Shown in pieces: positions 57,701 to 61,697 of a stretch of DNA of 64,000 bases. The translations under genes and the position numbers were made by a program. The notes under the pieces were generated by a model. It was given only the letters and a program-made list of their open reading frames with translations, was not told the DNA's origin and made no database searches. The DNA comes from Megaleporinus macrocephalus (Eukaryota > Chordata > Actinopteri > Characiformes > Anostomidae). Positions within the stretch are counted from its first letter, which is position 1; each line of letters begins with the position of its first letter. The DNA lies in contig CM038716.1 in assembly GCA_021613375.1 (NCBI GenBank), forward strand, positions 4,921,684 through 4,985,683. The letters run 5' to 3'.

Positions 57701-60441
57701 TATTTACAGTGTCAGCACAGCTCGTGATAGAATAAATAAATTTGTACAGAGTCTGTACAATCAGAGTAGGTTTTAATCTTTTTATTCTGCTGTTCCATGT
57801 TGCACCATGTTGTTCCTGGAGGAATATAATTTTACTCCACTGTGTACTTGTACGTTAAGCCTTTTTCTGAGCTTTATACAGCGTTTAGTCTGTATCTAGG
57901 CTTTATACAGCGTTTAGTCTGTATCTGGGCTTTATAGAGCGTTTAGTCTGTATCTGGGCTTTATACAGCGTTTAGTCGGTATCTGGGCTTTATACAGCGT
58001 TTAGTCTGTATCTGGGCTTTATAGAGCGTTTAGTCTGTGTCTGGGCTTTATACAGCGTTTAGTCTTTATCTAGGCTTTATACAGTGTTTAGTCTGTATCT
58101 GGGCTTTATAATGTGTTTAGTCTGTATCTAGGCTTTATACAGCGTTTAGTCTGTATCTAGGCTTTATGCAGTGGTTAGTCTGTATCTGGGCTTTATACAG
58201 TGTTTAGTCTGTATCCAGACTTTATACAGCGTTTGGTCTGTATCTAGGCTTTATACAGTGTTTAGTCTGTGTCTGGGCTTTATACAGTGTTTAGTCTGTA
58301 TCTAGGCTTTATACAGTGTTTAATCTGTGTCTGGGCTTAATACAGTGTTTAGTCTGTATCTAGGCTTTATACAGCGTTTAGTCTGTATCTAGACTTTATA
58401 CAGCGTTTAGTCTGTATCTAGACTTTATACAGCGTTTAGTCTGTATCTAGGCTTTATGCAGTGGTTAGTCTGTATCTAGGCTCTATAGAATTTTAGTGTG
58501 TATTTAGGTTTTAGTCTGTATCTAGGTTTTATACAGTGTTTAGTCTGTATCTAGGTGTTAAACAGTGTTTAATCTGTATCTAGGTTTTATACAGTGTTTA
58601 GTCTATATCTGGGCTTTATACAGTGTTTAGTCTGTATCTAGGTGTTAAACAGTGTTTAGTCTGTATCTGGGCTTTCTTGGTTGCAATCATATACTAAAAG
58701 CTCTGCTCTCCATGTGTTTTATTTTAACAGAGTTGCATTTCTGTAAATGTTCATACTTTTTAAAATAAAGTCTGTATCTGGGCTTTATACAACGTTTAGT
58801 CTGTATCTGGGCTTTATACAGTGTTTAGTCTGTATTCAGGTGTTAAACAGTGTTTAATCTGTACCTAGGTTTTATACAGTGTTTAGTCTGTATCTGGGCT
58901 TTATACAGTGTTTAGTCTGTATCTGGGCTTTCTTGGTTGCAATCATATACTAACAGCTCTGCGCTCCATGTGTTTTCTTTTAACAGAGTTGCATTTGTGT
59001 AAATGTTCATACTTTAAAAAAAAAAAGTTAATTCATGGTAAATAATAACTTCCCTAAATATCAGTTAGCGGTAATTTTGATTACTAACAATTTGTATCAG
59101 CCCTTGAAAATACATGTCTGTCGACCTACAGATCCAAACAGATCAGTAGCCAGAAACTAGAACCAAAGTTTATAACCAGAGTAGCAAGGGAAGAAATAGA
59201 ACGCTCAGAATTGCAGGGCATGACCGATACAAGACTTCCTAAAACTTCAAACCAAACCGAGGATATATATACACAAAAATGGGAGCCGATTAGAACCAGG
59301 TGTGAACACCACGTTTCACTTCTGGAAAAAAGCAACCTCTGTGGGTGAGGAGGAGATGCAGCTGATGTGACATATTTTTTAAGACAAAAGTAATGAAGCT
59401 CTAGCCCCTGGCACAACTGCATTGAGTTTACACAATTGCTGCACTCCCAGCAGTGGGAATTTGCATTTCATCACACAAACCTGACATACGGTGCGCAAGA
59501 AATTTATCAAACTGTATACTATAGAATTTCATTACTAACAATCAAAATCAGAATAATATATAACTATTTTAGTAGATTAGATAATCTTTCTGTAAGTCTT
59601 GGATTATTCAAAATTGTCACAGTGTGCTTTAAACATACCTTTAAATTCACATTTATTCCTGTATATATGATTAATTGCATGTTCAATTTTTGATGTAGTT
59701 CCCATATGATTCTTTATTTAAATAAACCACATCTTGTACATGTTACTTGCTCTCTAAATTGTTAAAATTGCCATGCCTGGTTTCAAGCATGTGTAATGAA
59801 ACTTTTGATGAGTGCAAAATGAAATAATGAAAAATGGACACAGTGTTATGTTTTAATCTTTATGTGTTTTGTTTGTTTAAGAAAACTATTTCGACCAAAC
59901 TCGGAAGAGAGAGTTCTAATTTTGCTTCAGTTCTACTTTGAGAACTCAAATTTGAGCCAACGACTGCTTTCCTGTGCAAGGTACAAATTGTAAAGCATAT
60001 GTATTATTTAGTCTAATTATCTCCTGGGAGTCCTTGTTTAACTTGTACAAGAAAATCATAGATGTTACTTGCACACTGTGAATTAAAGTCCCCATTTGTT
60101 TTTAGGTATTGCATTTCAAAACTGCTGAAGGAGGCTGAGAAAAGTGTCATGGTTGATTTCATTCTCCTTATTCGACTTCCACGCATACTAGGAGGATGTG
60201 GTTACATCTCCATTAGTAGAGGTAAATAATTGTCATATGGCAAAAGCATGAGGACAATTACGCTTTATAATCTTGTTAATATCCCACTTATGTCTGTTTA
60301 TTTTCTCTGCGTTTGCAGATGACTGGGATTGTGTGCATTTGGATGAACTCATGCCGACAAAGGGACTCCCTGCTGATATGCAAATACTATGCAGAATGCC
60401 TTTGTCTGAAGTTTTTGAACAAAGCTTGACCTACGATGACG
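14582..60441 (+). CDS. rnf213: RNF213-like giant AAA+ ATPase / E3 ligase gene, 5' two-thirds
   Basis: Twenty-seven exons from 23569 to 60441 all join with matching phases and no stop (9,258 bp, about 3,086 codons). Two tentative upstream exons add about 30 residues. Domain order follows vertebrate RNF213/mysterin: CBM20-like domain (23569-24158), helical stalk (28415 to about 49000), AAA1, AAA2, AAA3 with GETGCGKT and LFFDEA, AAA4 with GKPGSSKS and VVVLDE, then the post-AAA linker. Known family members are cytosolic, assemble on lipid droplets or intracellular bacteria, and ubiquitinate through a non-canonical RZ-finger route. The E3 module is not in the window. Fish often have several RNF213 paralogues, so which one this is cannot be said. 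The name rests on remembered similarity to the human protein. Confidence 0.88.
14729..14831. repeat. (ATAAT)n pentanucleotide microsatellite
   Basis: About 20 clean ATAAT units. The minus-strand open frame rich in Ile, Leu and Tyr across this run is spurious. Confidence 0.95.
15015..15440 (-). mobile_element. Worn Tc1/mariner-like fragment
   Basis: The order of blocks ('tatttgcacccctgcattta', 'cctttgcccaacac', 'gagatggccatggcagaagc', 'ttgattttgtg') matches antisense Tc1-like transposons common in fish. Frame is lost. The left end near 15015 resembles the terminal 'gtgcccttgtaac...gggcacccctgg' region, but an inverted partner was not found. Confidence 0.5.
15441..16275. other. Unassigned stretch
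   Basis: AT-rich, with short open frames only. No exon or repeat boundary was recognised up to the retroelement junction. Confidence 0.4.
16276..16388 (+). mobile_element. Partial 5' LTR fragment joined to pol
   Basis: These 113 bp match 18760-18872 inside the downstream LTR with a single difference (C versus T near 16306). The first 230 bp and last 227 bp of the LTR are missing on this side. At 16389 the sequence jumps directly into the RNase H domain. gag, protease and reverse transcriptase are therefore deleted between an LTR-internal point and RNase H. Confidence 0.85.
16330..18693 (+). CDS. Ty3/Gypsy chromovirus pol fragment: RNase H, integrase, chromodomain
   Basis: An uninterrupted 787-codon frame; its first about 20 codons are LTR-derived. 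RNase H has the acidic residues in [34 protein letters not shown] and NTKADALSR. The integrase HHCC finger follows ([11 protein letters not shown], then SCTVCSICK). The integrase core has D in [10 protein letters not shown] in VSDRGSQF and E in [12 protein letters not shown] chromodomain lies near 18070-18240 ([16 protein letters not shown]), then a basic Arg/Ser-rich tail. The stop codon lies inside the 3' LTR. Lack of any stop codon suggests a young copy, but without gag, protease and RT it cannot be autonomous. Confidence 0.88.
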   Translation: MTLTLSLVYPYWFCLLVFFERRFTTAPILQHPDPTRPFVVEVDASNVGVGAILSQRSGEPPKLRPIAYFSHKLSPASNYGIGDKELLAVKLAFEEWRHWLEGAQHPFIVYTDHKNLEYLRSAKRLNSRQARWSLFFSRFNFQITCRPGTRNTKADALSRVFEVESYDKEEPKHNLDPEMFLAPIRWDIDVDIEQVNLVEPIPEACPPDRLFVPLQFRDQLIIWAHTSLTSGHPGETRTLQLLSGRYWWESMSSDVHRFISSCTVCSICKTPRTLPAGKLMPLPIPSRPWSHIAVDFVTDLPNSQGNTVILTIVDRFSRGVRFLPFPQLPTAFQTAECLFNFVFRFFGIPEDIVSDRGSQFTSQVWNAFMERLGISVSLTSGYHPQSNGQCERVNQELGKFLRVYCHDNQHDWSVYLPWAEMAQNSLISSSTTITPFQCMLGYQPPLMPWSGQSSEVPSVDHWMRRSEEVWEQTHQRIESVLRRHKRYADRRRGDTPSYSPGDRVWVSTRDFRLSEGSRKLTQRYIGPYKILNKINDVTYKIDLPAHYRVCPSFHVSLLKPVVPGPLDEALPDATPPPPIDVDGAPVYAIRRLLDSRRRGGILQYLVDWEGYGPEEQSWVKAADVWDPILIEDFHRCHPSRPAPRPRGRPSQASLGLSAGSRRGRSRRCSSGPSAGRPSAVIRRPSLSPSGSRQSSRRRIPVTGRGRSRSSGSQSFGGRGVGRPGRLSSSRPVVLSRLWFLPALLIFLTPMPRVQLPMTSHPHVHNTPITHHFLVLPPQSIEHTPDTH
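18530..19099 (+). mobile_element. 3' LTR of the chromovirus
   Basis: Starts TGTCACG after the pol tail and ends near CGTGCCA, a one-base variant of the expected inverted CGTGACA, giving about 570 bp. A TATA-like CTATTTAAAC lies near 18697 and an AATAAA-like TTATTAAA near 19057. The internal 113 bp matches the truncated 5' copy at 16276. Confidence 0.75.
19100..19780. other. Probable intron, no feature recognised
   Basis: AT-rich with short T runs. No exon or repeat boundary was recognised between the LTR and the duplicated exon block. Confidence 0.4.
19861..19914 (+). CDS. Candidate second coding exon of RNF213-like gene
   Basis: Preceded by CCTGCAG and ended by GAAG|GTATAG. It reads [17 protein letters not shown] after a phase-1 entry and leaves a phase-1 exit that fits the exon at 23569 exactly. 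An alternative is an initiator ATG at 19830 in the same frame ([16 protein letters not shown]), which would make this a first exon. The block 19780-19925 is homologous to 14480-14630. Acidic, Ser/Pro-rich content gives no family match. Confidence 0.4.
19915..23568 (+). other. Probable intron with a Tc1-like relic
   Basis: Mostly unassigned AT-rich sequence. 21085-21560 is recognisable as an antisense Tc1/mariner transposase relic and is listed separately. 22865-22945 has small direct repeats of 'aattactaggtggcataa'. Two short splice-like segments (20923-20950, 23319-23366) break the frame and were rejected. Confidence 0.45.
21085..21560 (-). mobile_element. Tc1/mariner-like transposon relic, minus strand
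   Basis: Block order ('ctttttgcagcctctctttg', 'cacatggcaagcgatctgag', 'gatcactgtcctgctagaag', 'ttgttgccaaaaaactttgg', 'acatctggcaaactgtttg') follows the antisense of a Tc1-like transposase gene, running from its C-terminal end back towards the catalytic core. Many indels destroy the frame. Terminal repeats are not visible. Confidence 0.65.
23569..23752 (+). CDS. rnf213: RNF213-like exon: CBM20-like domain, first half
   Basis: Acceptor TTGCCTCCAG, donor CTCAG|GTAAAG; 184 bp, entering in phase 1 and leaving in phase 2. It encodes [20 protein letters not shown] and [17 protein letters not shown]. The pattern of short beta strands around an 'F-I-G' core corresponds to the start of the CBM20-like carbohydrate-binding domain near the N-terminus of RNF213 (human VFIRGGEEFG). 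Confidence 0.8.
23977..24158 (+). CDS. rnf213: RNF213-like exon: CBM20-like domain, second half
   Basis: Acceptor AAATTTTAG, donor AGAG|GTATGA; 182 bp. It encodes [16 protein letters not shown], then [14 protein letters not shown] and [12 protein letters not shown]. It aligns in order with the human YIPYKYVIYNGESFEYEF strand pair that completes the CBM20-like fold. The next exon lies 4.2 kb away across a MITE, Tc1 debris and a solo LTR. Confidence 0.82.
24351..25349. mobile_element. hAT-type non-autonomous element (MITE) with perfect TSD
   Basis: It begins TAGGGCTGCAC and ends CAGCCCTA, with the flanking 8 bp ATTCATTT repeated exactly (24343-24350 and 25350-25357). Inner ends carry the typical 'aatcgatta'-type motifs of a fish hAT MITE family. 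It is 999 bp, contains a (TA)n run at about 24500-24562 and no transposase. It sits in the intron between the CBM20-like exon and the stalk exons. Confidence 0.9.
25358..26640. other. Intronic repeat-like debris
   Basis: 25440-25545 looks like a retroposon 3' end ('tgacaataaagtta' then AATCT repeats). 25550-26290 is purine-rich with duplicated 'gaaagcc', 'ggagcag' and 'aagccttgcaa' phrases and short open frames on both strands; it resembles retroelement low-complexity tails but is not assigned. Confidence 0.4.
26640..27170 (+). mobile_element. Tc1/mariner-like transposase relic
   Basis: Phrases 'ggccagattggaattcat', 'caagcacagtggagatagta' and 'tactaatttgcagagaagtg' follow a Tc1-like transposase gene. 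The best open stretch includes [12 protein letters not shown], corresponding to the QQDNDPKHT box that holds the second catalytic Asp; here the Asn-Asp pair is altered to Lys-Glu. Frame is broken, so the copy is inactive. Confidence 0.65.
27171..27898. other. Intron, no feature recognised
   Basis: AT-rich intronic sequence with no exon or repeat terminus recognised. Confidence 0.4.
27904..28228 (+). mobile_element. Solo Gypsy-type LTR with 5 bp target duplication
   Basis: It starts TGTCACG and ends TGTGATA, which is the expected inverted CGTGACA with two C-to-T changes. ACTTG is duplicated on both sides (27899-27903, 28229-28233). The 325 bp has a polyadenylation-like 'ttattaaatcatt' near 28159. 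No internal retroelement sequence flanks it, so recombination between two LTRs is the likely origin. The C-to-T changes fit methylated CpG decay. Confidence 0.8.
28415..28650 (+). CDS. rnf213: RNF213-like exon: stalk start
   Basis: Strong acceptor (T-rich tract then TTACAG), donor GAAA|GTGAGT; 236 bp ending in phase 0. It encodes [28 protein letters not shown] and [15 protein letters not shown]. Helical, charged sequence in the position of the human segment that starts HQYYDIVYMKPHGRLQKV. Confidence 0.8.
28651..29709. other. Intron, no feature recognised
   Basis: AT-rich intron with a short ATA run near 29127. No repeat terminus was identified. Confidence 0.45.
29710..29924 (+). CDS. rnf213: RNF213-like exon: stalk helices
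   Basis: Acceptor ATCTTACAG, donor AGAAG|GTTTGT; 215 bp, leaving in phase 2. It encodes [31 protein letters not shown] and [18 protein letters not shown]. Alpha-helical character fits the RNF213 N-terminal arm, where sequence identity between fish and mammals is low. Confidence 0.75.
30213..30500. repeat. Minisatellite, ~35 bp units
   Basis: Seven or so imperfect units built from GTAGTTCTTGAGTAGAA, GACATCTGG and AGGAGAAG. The minus strand reads as a Ser/Phe/Leu-rich open frame, which is a by-product of the repeat. It lies in the intron after the exon ending at 29924. Confidence 0.85.
30996..31169 (+). CDS. rnf213: RNF213-like exon: stalk helices
   Basis: T-rich acceptor TTTTTTTAG, donor AAAC|GTAAGT; 174 bp, entering and leaving in phase 2. 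It encodes [20 protein letters not shown] and [19 protein letters not shown]. It was too short and stop-bounded to appear as a long open frame. Splice quality and phase match its neighbours. Confidence 0.75.
31170..31892. other. Intron, no feature recognised
   Basis: AT-rich intron with a TAG trinucleotide run near 31682. Nothing else seen. Confidence 0.45.
31893..32079 (+). CDS. rnf213: RNF213-like exon: stalk helices
   Basis: Acceptor CCTTTTTAG, donor ATT|GTAAGT; 187 bp ending in phase 0. It encodes [33 protein letters not shown] and [18 protein letters not shown]. The motif order resembles human stalk segments around FVLQQP and LLSEF only loosely, so placement rests mainly on splicing. 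Confidence 0.75.
32160..32230 (+). CDS. rnf213: RNF213-like small stalk exon (71 bp)
   Basis: Acceptor ATTTATTAG, donor TCAAG|GTAATT; 71 bp. It encodes [19 protein letters not shown] and leaves in phase 2, matching the next exon. Only 80 bp of intron separates it from the previous exon. Confidence 0.72.
32470..32644 (+). CDS. rnf213: RNF213-like exon: stalk helices
   Basis: Acceptor ACATTTTAG, donor TAAG|GTCAGT; 175 bp ending in phase 0. It encodes [27 protein letters not shown] and [17 protein letters not shown] 3.4 kb intron holding several transposon relics follows. Confidence 0.76.
32890..33150 (+). mobile_element. Tc1-like transposase fragment in intron
   Basis: The open frame includes [19 protein letters not shown] followed by [10 protein letters not shown], the strongly conserved Tc1-family block between the first and second catalytic Asp residues. 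The surrounding sequence is not transposase-like and the fragment ends where a SINE begins. Confidence 0.8.
33178..33400 (+). mobile_element. tRNA-derived SINE
   Basis: The head contains a tRNA-like segment ending in a B-box-like GGTTCGACC ('cttgtaaccagaaggtcgcc' just before). The body has 'caagacacctagtcccagct', 'gctccatgggtgctgtgg' and 'tgtgttaaatgtgga', as in a widespread teleost SINE. It abuts the Tc1 fragment. Confidence 0.8.
34240..34382. repeat. Left part of minisatellite split by a transposon
   Basis: Imperfect about 29 bp units (CACAGCCTGATTATCTAAA-like). The same units resume at 35153 after the inserted element. Confidence 0.8.
34383..35145. mobile_element. hAT-type non-autonomous element with perfect TSD
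   Basis: Ends are CAGAGGTGTC and GACACCTTTG, imperfect inverted repeats that continue inward (AGTATAAATACT-like and AAGTAGAAGTATAGA-like). TGAATATC is duplicated exactly at 34375-34382 and 35146-35153. Length 763 bp, no coding capacity. The 'acttgagtaatgaatg' text is that of a common fish hAT MITE. Confidence 0.88.
35153..35425. repeat. Right part of split minisatellite and adjacent ~37 bp tandem repeat
   Basis: 35153-35260 continues the 29 bp units of 34240-34382. 35285-35425 has three to four units based on AGTACAAATGCTACTGAGTC and AGACAAGTCT. The minus-strand repeats [11 protein letters not shown], a spurious open frame. Confidence 0.8.
35426..36046. other. Intron, no feature recognised
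   Basis: Unassigned intronic sequence. Purine-rich near 35940, otherwise featureless. Confidence 0.4.
36047..36148 (+). CDS. rnf213: RNF213-like small stalk exon (102 bp)
   Basis: Acceptor ATATTTTAG, donor GCAG|GTAAGT; 34 codons in phase 0. It encodes [18 protein letters not shown]. Charged helical sequence. Confidence 0.72.
36483..36578 (+). CDS. rnf213: RNF213-like exon with a GC donor
   Basis: Acceptor CTTTTTTTCAG at 36482. A nearer TTACAG at 36495 would break the frame. It encodes [15 protein letters not shown] and [14 protein letters not shown], matching human 'IQFPAEHGWKESLL' in spacing. The donor is AAAG|GCAAGT, a GC-AG intron with an otherwise perfect consensus. The following intron holds the Gypsy relic. 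Confidence 0.78.
36675..38776 (+). mobile_element. Degenerate Ty3/Gypsy element with two LTRs
   Basis: Direct repeats flank it: about 36675-36867 and 38656-38776, both with GGTCAGTCAGTTCCC and a TATA box GGCTTATAAAGGA. The right copy lacks about 70 bp. Between them lie broken pol pieces: RT near 37590-37840 (FTKLDVHSA, then GHYEYKVMP, then a YFEDIL where YLDDIL is expected), the integrase zinc finger near 37970-38105 ([11 protein letters not shown]), integrase core remnants near 38160-38290 and a chromodomain remnant near 38500-38560 ([11 protein letters not shown] in pieces). Many stops and shifts. Much is deleted. It was not recognised in one frame anywhere. Confidence 0.78.
38883..38987 (+). 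CDS. rnf213: RNF213-like exon (105 bp)
   Basis: Acceptor TTGAACAG, donor CAAG|GTGAGG; 35 codons in phase 0. It encodes [19 protein letters not shown] and [16 protein letters not shown], in the place of human 'KTFEKCIIEAVSSACQS'. Confidence 0.75.
39094..39247 (+). CDS. rnf213: RNF213-like exon: stalk
   Basis: Acceptor GTTTTAAAG, donor ATTG|GTAATT; 154 bp leaving in phase 1. It encodes [20 protein letters not shown] and [18 protein letters not shown]. Corresponds to human 'YSDLRKFGIVLSAVITKSWP' and following. Confidence 0.78.
39248..39871. other. Intron, no feature recognised
   Basis: AT-rich. No recognisable element. Confidence 0.45.
39872..40087 (+). CDS. rnf213: RNF213-like exon: stalk
   Basis: Acceptor CACCTTCAG, donor ACAG|GTAAAA; 216 bp, phase 1 in and out. 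It encodes [37 protein letters not shown] and [14 protein letters not shown]. Corresponds to human 'LANVTEDAKRLIAVADSVL' and 'LIIKHKNQFLDIW'. Confidence 0.78.
40181..40294 (+). CDS. rnf213: RNF213-like exon, coiled-coil-like (114 bp)
   Basis: Acceptor TATATTAG, donor TCTG|GTAAGT; phase 1 in and out. It encodes [19 protein letters not shown] and [14 protein letters not shown], a strongly helical segment matching human 'EEALDWRREELLLLKKEK' in position. Confidence 0.78.
40390..40922 (+). CDS. rnf213: RNF213-like exon: stalk, 533 bp
   Basis: Acceptor CCCCTTTCAG, donor CCAA|GTAAGT; ends in phase 0. It includes [34 protein letters not shown] and [20 protein letters not shown], then [10 protein letters not shown]. 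These match human 'HIFQLFWREAAEPL', 'YRKFIKLHQDLKSG' and 'RDWIKDRVEQIKEYHHLHQA' in order, one of the clearest family signatures before the AAA region. Confidence 0.88.
41797..41962 (+). CDS. rnf213: RNF213-like exon: stalk
   Basis: Acceptor GCTTTACAG, donor ACAG|GTAACA; 166 bp leaving in phase 1. It encodes [20 protein letters not shown] and [16 protein letters not shown], matching human 'SEARCKGLQALSLRKEFICW'. Confidence 0.8.
42060..42870 (+). mobile_element. Second, heavily decayed L2-type LINE fragment
   Basis: Broken frames read like an L2 reverse transcriptase C-terminus: ADNTQLY-like near 42095, [16 protein letters not shown] near 42535-42585, and '[16 protein letters not shown]'-like near 42605-42650. 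The end has 'gtaaagcacattgagcttta' and an AATAA/ACT-rich tail to about 42870, as in L2. No intact domain. Confidence 0.65.
42990..43540. mobile_element. Intronic DNA-transposon-like debris
   Basis: 43020-43150 has a 'gtgagtgaacccttgaattt' head. 43380-43520 contains 'ctgctgttcctaaatgtttc', 'taatactacttacagctcat' and 'gaagggaagaaatttcacta', all remembered from repeated fish sequences. Boundaries were not found and these may be two different repeats. Confidence 0.45.
43541..45112. other. Intron, no clear feature
   Basis: Long AT-rich intronic stretch. 44740-44850 has a weak resemblance to transposon internal text ('ggagacagtggcagtaaagg'). No exon seen before the next acceptor. Confidence 0.4.
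45113..45330 (+). CDS. rnf213: RNF213-like exon: end of stalk
   Basis: Strong acceptor (T9AG), donor ACTG|GTAATT; 218 bp ending in phase 0. It encodes [20 protein letters not shown] and [20 protein letters not shown]. It matches human 'ELKVFVDLASISAGENDIDV' and 'DRVACFHDAVQGYASLLFKL' closely, the strongest match before the AAA modules. Confidence 0.92.
45331..45873. other. Intron left of hAT relic
   Basis: AT-rich with many TAATA-like words; ends with the 8 bp target site copy at 45866-45873. Confidence 0.45.
45874..46918 (+). mobile_element. hAT transposon relic with terminal inverted repeats
   Basis: The left end TAGGGCTGCACGATATA and right end TATATTGTGCAGCTCTT are inverted repeats matching at 14 of 17 positions. 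Flanking octamers GTCTGAAT and GTCTACAT differ at two bases and look like a decayed target duplication. Inside are ZBED/hAT transposase remains, listed separately. At 1,045 bp most of the transposase gene is missing. Confidence 0.85.
46270..46800 (+). pseudogene. hAT/ZBED transposase remnant, frameshifted
   Basis: A BED-finger-like stretch comes first ([19 protein letters not shown] near 46280-46345). Then [36 protein letters not shown] and [14 protein letters not shown] follow, and, in another frame, [16 protein letters not shown]. This is the typical order of ZBED-type hAT transposases. At least two frame changes and the absence of the RNase H-like core's later part make it inactive. Confidence 0.82.
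47235..47375 (+). CDS. rnf213: RNF213-like exon: entry to AAA region
   Basis: Acceptor AAAACTAG, donor TCTG|GTTAGT; 47 codons in phase 0. It encodes [40 protein letters not shown]. Human has 'LEWLKTVNESHGSVERSSL' and 'AINQRGIYVIQAPKGGQ' here, a clear match. Confidence 0.9.
47376..49055. other. Intron, mostly featureless
   Basis: 47400-47460 and 47810-47875 share a diverged duplicate ('aatttggccagcctaatcac' versus 'ggccagcctaatcactgcat', each followed by 'aaaaaacacaattataaatt'-like text), implying an old internal duplication of about 410 bp offset. No gene seen. Confidence 0.5.
49056..49199 (+). CDS. rnf213: RNF213-like exon: AAA1 start
   Basis: Acceptor GCTTTACAG, donor GGAA|GTAAGA; 48 codons in phase 0. 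It encodes [18 protein letters not shown] and [14 protein letters not shown], matching human 'SLEEVKELLNKLMLMSG' and 'KDRNNTEVERFSEVF'. Confidence 0.9.
49308..50811 (+). CDS. rnf213: RNF213-like 1.5 kb exon: AAA1 with UBA-like insert, start of AAA2
   Basis: 501 codons plus one base. The N-part ([20 protein letters not shown]) aligns with human 'FIDLHSAGNMLFRTWIAM'. About residues 170-220 contain [18 protein letters not shown] and [12 protein letters not shown], a UBA-like pattern. Then [20 protein letters not shown] (human 'PLPTYDEVLLCTPATTFEEV') marks AAA1, which lacks a Walker A. The exon ends inside the AAA2 P-loop (SARAGMG), with the lysine supplied by the next exon. Acceptor CATCACCAG; donor ATGG|GTAAGT. 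Confidence 0.93.
50995..51188 (+). CDS. rnf213: RNF213-like exon: AAA2 core
   Basis: It begins in phase 1 and completes the P-loop as [12 protein letters not shown], with the Walker A lysine and threonine kept. The Walker B position reads [10 protein letters not shown]: Asp present, catalytic Glu absent (human 'VLFHLDVTSSV'). The family's AAA2 is known to hold ATP without hydrolysis, and this sequence fits that. 194 bp, acceptor GACCAACAG, donor GTG|GTTAGC. Confidence 0.9.
51418..51573 (+). CDS. rnf213: RNF213-like exon: AAA2 continued
   Basis: Acceptor TTATTGCAG; it encodes [20 protein letters not shown] and [20 protein letters not shown], matching human 'GIWVFLFKLLILQYLMDING' and 'CHLYIVEILERR'. 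The donor GAG|GTACCG is weak, but using it joins in phase 0 to 52864. Read-through meets a stop at 51613. Confidence 0.85.
51690..51786. repeat. Compound (CA)n(TA)n microsatellite
   Basis: About 13 CA units followed by about 35 TA units, inside the intron after the AAA2 exon. Confidence 0.95.
51787..52863. other. Intron, no other feature
   Basis: AT-rich. Ends in a strong T/C-rich acceptor at 52863. No repeat boundary recognised. Confidence 0.5.
52864..56379 (+). CDS. rnf213: RNF213-like 3.5 kb exon: AAA3 and AAA4 ATPase modules
   Basis: 1,172 codons in phase 0. It opens with [16 protein letters not shown] (human 'FQRPYQYLRRFNQNQD'). AAA3: Walker [12 protein letters not shown] at about 53758-53790, Walker [13 protein letters not shown] (Asp-Glu at 53959-53964), then AACNPY and GLGYRV (candidate Arg finger). 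AAA4: Walker A GKPGSSKS at 54790-54813, Walker [20 protein letters not shown] (Asp-Glu at 55015-55020), sensor-like [16 protein letters not shown]. All catalytic residues needed for ATP hydrolysis in both modules are present. Then [16 protein letters not shown] and [20 protein letters not shown]. Acceptor TCTTTCTAG, donor TGAG|GTATTT. A start at the internal ATG 52897 is not needed. Confidence 0.96.
56651..56787 (+). CDS. rnf213: RNF213-like exon after AAA4
   Basis: Acceptor GTGTTGCAG, donor GTGAG|GTAATG; 137 bp leaving in phase 2. It encodes [20 protein letters not shown] and [18 protein letters not shown], parallel to human 'EITTFSRLLTSHDCEILES' and 'LQQFDTEYSFLKEVRNCL'. Confidence 0.88.
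56788..57857. other. Intron
   Basis: 56885-56990 resembles a worn copy of the SINE-like family seen at 13.8 and 61.3 kb ('tcactcatcatctacactga'). The rest, including a 60-codon open frame at 57594, has no recognisable content. Confidence 0.4.
57858..58960. repeat. Minisatellite, 29 bp units, with an internal segmental duplication
   Basis: More than 25 units built from GTTTAGTCTGTATCTGGGC and TTTATACAGC. A nonrepetitive segment of about 95 bp (from CTTGGTTGCAATCATATAC) interrupts the array at about 58676-58770 and appears again at about 58931-59025. A block of unit array plus this segment, about 255 bp, was therefore duplicated. Confidence 0.9.
59026..59881. other. Intron, no feature recognised
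   Basis: Unassigned sequence. 59100-59420 is somewhat richer in G and C with no known repeat recognised. Confidence 0.4.
59882..59980 (+). CDS. rnf213: RNF213-like exon (99 bp)
   Basis: Acceptor GTTTAAG, donor CAAG|GTACAA; phase 2 in and out. It encodes [20 protein letters not shown] and [10 protein letters not shown], matching human 'AKCKILIFQTDFEDGIRSAQ' and 'LIASAKYSV'. Confidence 0.87.
60106..60221 (+). CDS. rnf213: RNF213-like exon (116 bp)
   Basis: Acceptor GTTTTTAG, donor AGAG|GTAAAT; leaves in phase 1. It encodes [19 protein letters not shown] and [15 protein letters not shown], parallel to human 'EDRIFVYFITKLSRVGRGTA'. Confidence 0.88.
60319..60441 (+). CDS. rnf213: RNF213-like exon, last one seen in the window
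   Basis: Acceptor GCGTTTGCAG, donor GACG|GTATGT; phase 1 in and out. It encodes [16 protein letters not shown] and [17 protein letters not shown], matching human 'LWQSVHIDDLRRSTLMV' and 'ISQLFAPGDL'. The donor is good, so the transcript continues. No later exon was found up to 64000. Confidence 0.88.
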
Positions 60442-61289
60442 GTATGTTATGTGGCAGTTTTAGTGAAGCATTTTTTCCCTGTAAGTTTGGTTATATTTAA
60501 TATTCAGAATAATCAATGGTTTTACATGTAAGAACACAGGAAGACACAGATGGTGATGAAAAAAACAAAAGAAAAAACAGAATTCTTCTGTGCTTAGAAA
60601 ACAGATCCTATTCTTGAGCATATGGTGACAAATCCAAAGCTATTCTAAATGTTACTTGCAGCAAAAGGAAAGGAATGCCAAAAGTATTCACAATCATAAT
60701 AACACTGAGGTTTGACCACAGATCTAAGAAGTTACAGTCTGAATTACAGATTTTTTTCAAGGGTTTTGTCTGTAACGCAACATGCTAGGCCAAATGCTTG
60801 CAGTTAAAACAAGGTTAGAGGCTTTAATACATGAACAAGGAATCCAACAAACAGTAACTAACTTTGAATTTAGTTGGACCTTGTCCTGTTTTTTGCTATT
60901 ATATTGCTTTATCTTCTACATATTTTGGTCATACTTTGGTAATGCTTGCATTAAATTCTGTATTTACAATGCTTTATAAATATAACTTTATAATGTTAGC
61001 TATGATATTAGAACATTGCAAACAAGGTTCTTCTATGTTTTCTGTATTAAATCCTTCAAAACAGTGACTGTCAAGTTAACTAAAATGAAGCAGCACTTAA
61101 GCATGTTTTGTAATAAACAAAACTTTTATATGTAGTGCGAGTAACTTACTTTAGCTTGATAATCACTGAGAAACACATTATTGAACATCAATATTGAAAG
61201 TCATATACACTTGCTTTATCAAGTGTTAGGCATGTAATTCTAACATTATCACCATCATCAATATCATTGCTTGCATACATGCTTGTATT
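60442..61289. other. Probable large intron, left part
   Basis: No exon with matching phase was found. Short open frames near 60782-61067 lack splice signals and family similarity. Confidence 0.45.
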
Positions 61290-61480
61290 TATATAGTGCA
61301 TTACACACATAGGGTCACGGAGAGGGCTGGAACCAATCCCAGCGTCACTGGGCCCAAGGCGGGGTACATCATGGACAGGTCGCCAGTCTATCGCATAGCC
61401 AACACAAACACCCACGCACACACTCACACCTACGAGCAATTTAGAGTGAGCAATCAACCTAACATGCATTTGTTTGGACT
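61290..61480 (-). mobile_element. SINE-like repeat, minus strand, same family as 13.8 kb
   Basis: The reverse complement reads 'gttggctatgcgatagactg', 'ggcgacctgtcca', 'tgtaccccgcc' and 'cgctgggattggttccagcc', the 3' half of the fish repeat also present at 13813. The tRNA-like head is absent, so it is truncated. Confidence 0.7.
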
Positions 61481-61697
61481 GTGGACTTTACAATCAAATA
61501 ACATGGATACAATTAGTTATTTAAAAACATTACGTCCACGTATAAGACGAGTGCTGATAACATAATAAAAAGAAGTATGCCCTTAACGGAAACTTGCATG
61601 AGGATAAAGAAGACGCATGCTTGGAAAGACTTGGAACGAGTATTCCATAATTGCACACATAGAGGCCAATTACTAATCACACAAATATGAACTGATA

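Noticed and set aside
57594..57776. 60-codon open frame in the post-AAA4 intron
   Set aside because: No splice sites with the right phase, no recognisable family and a stop at its end. It is probably chance.
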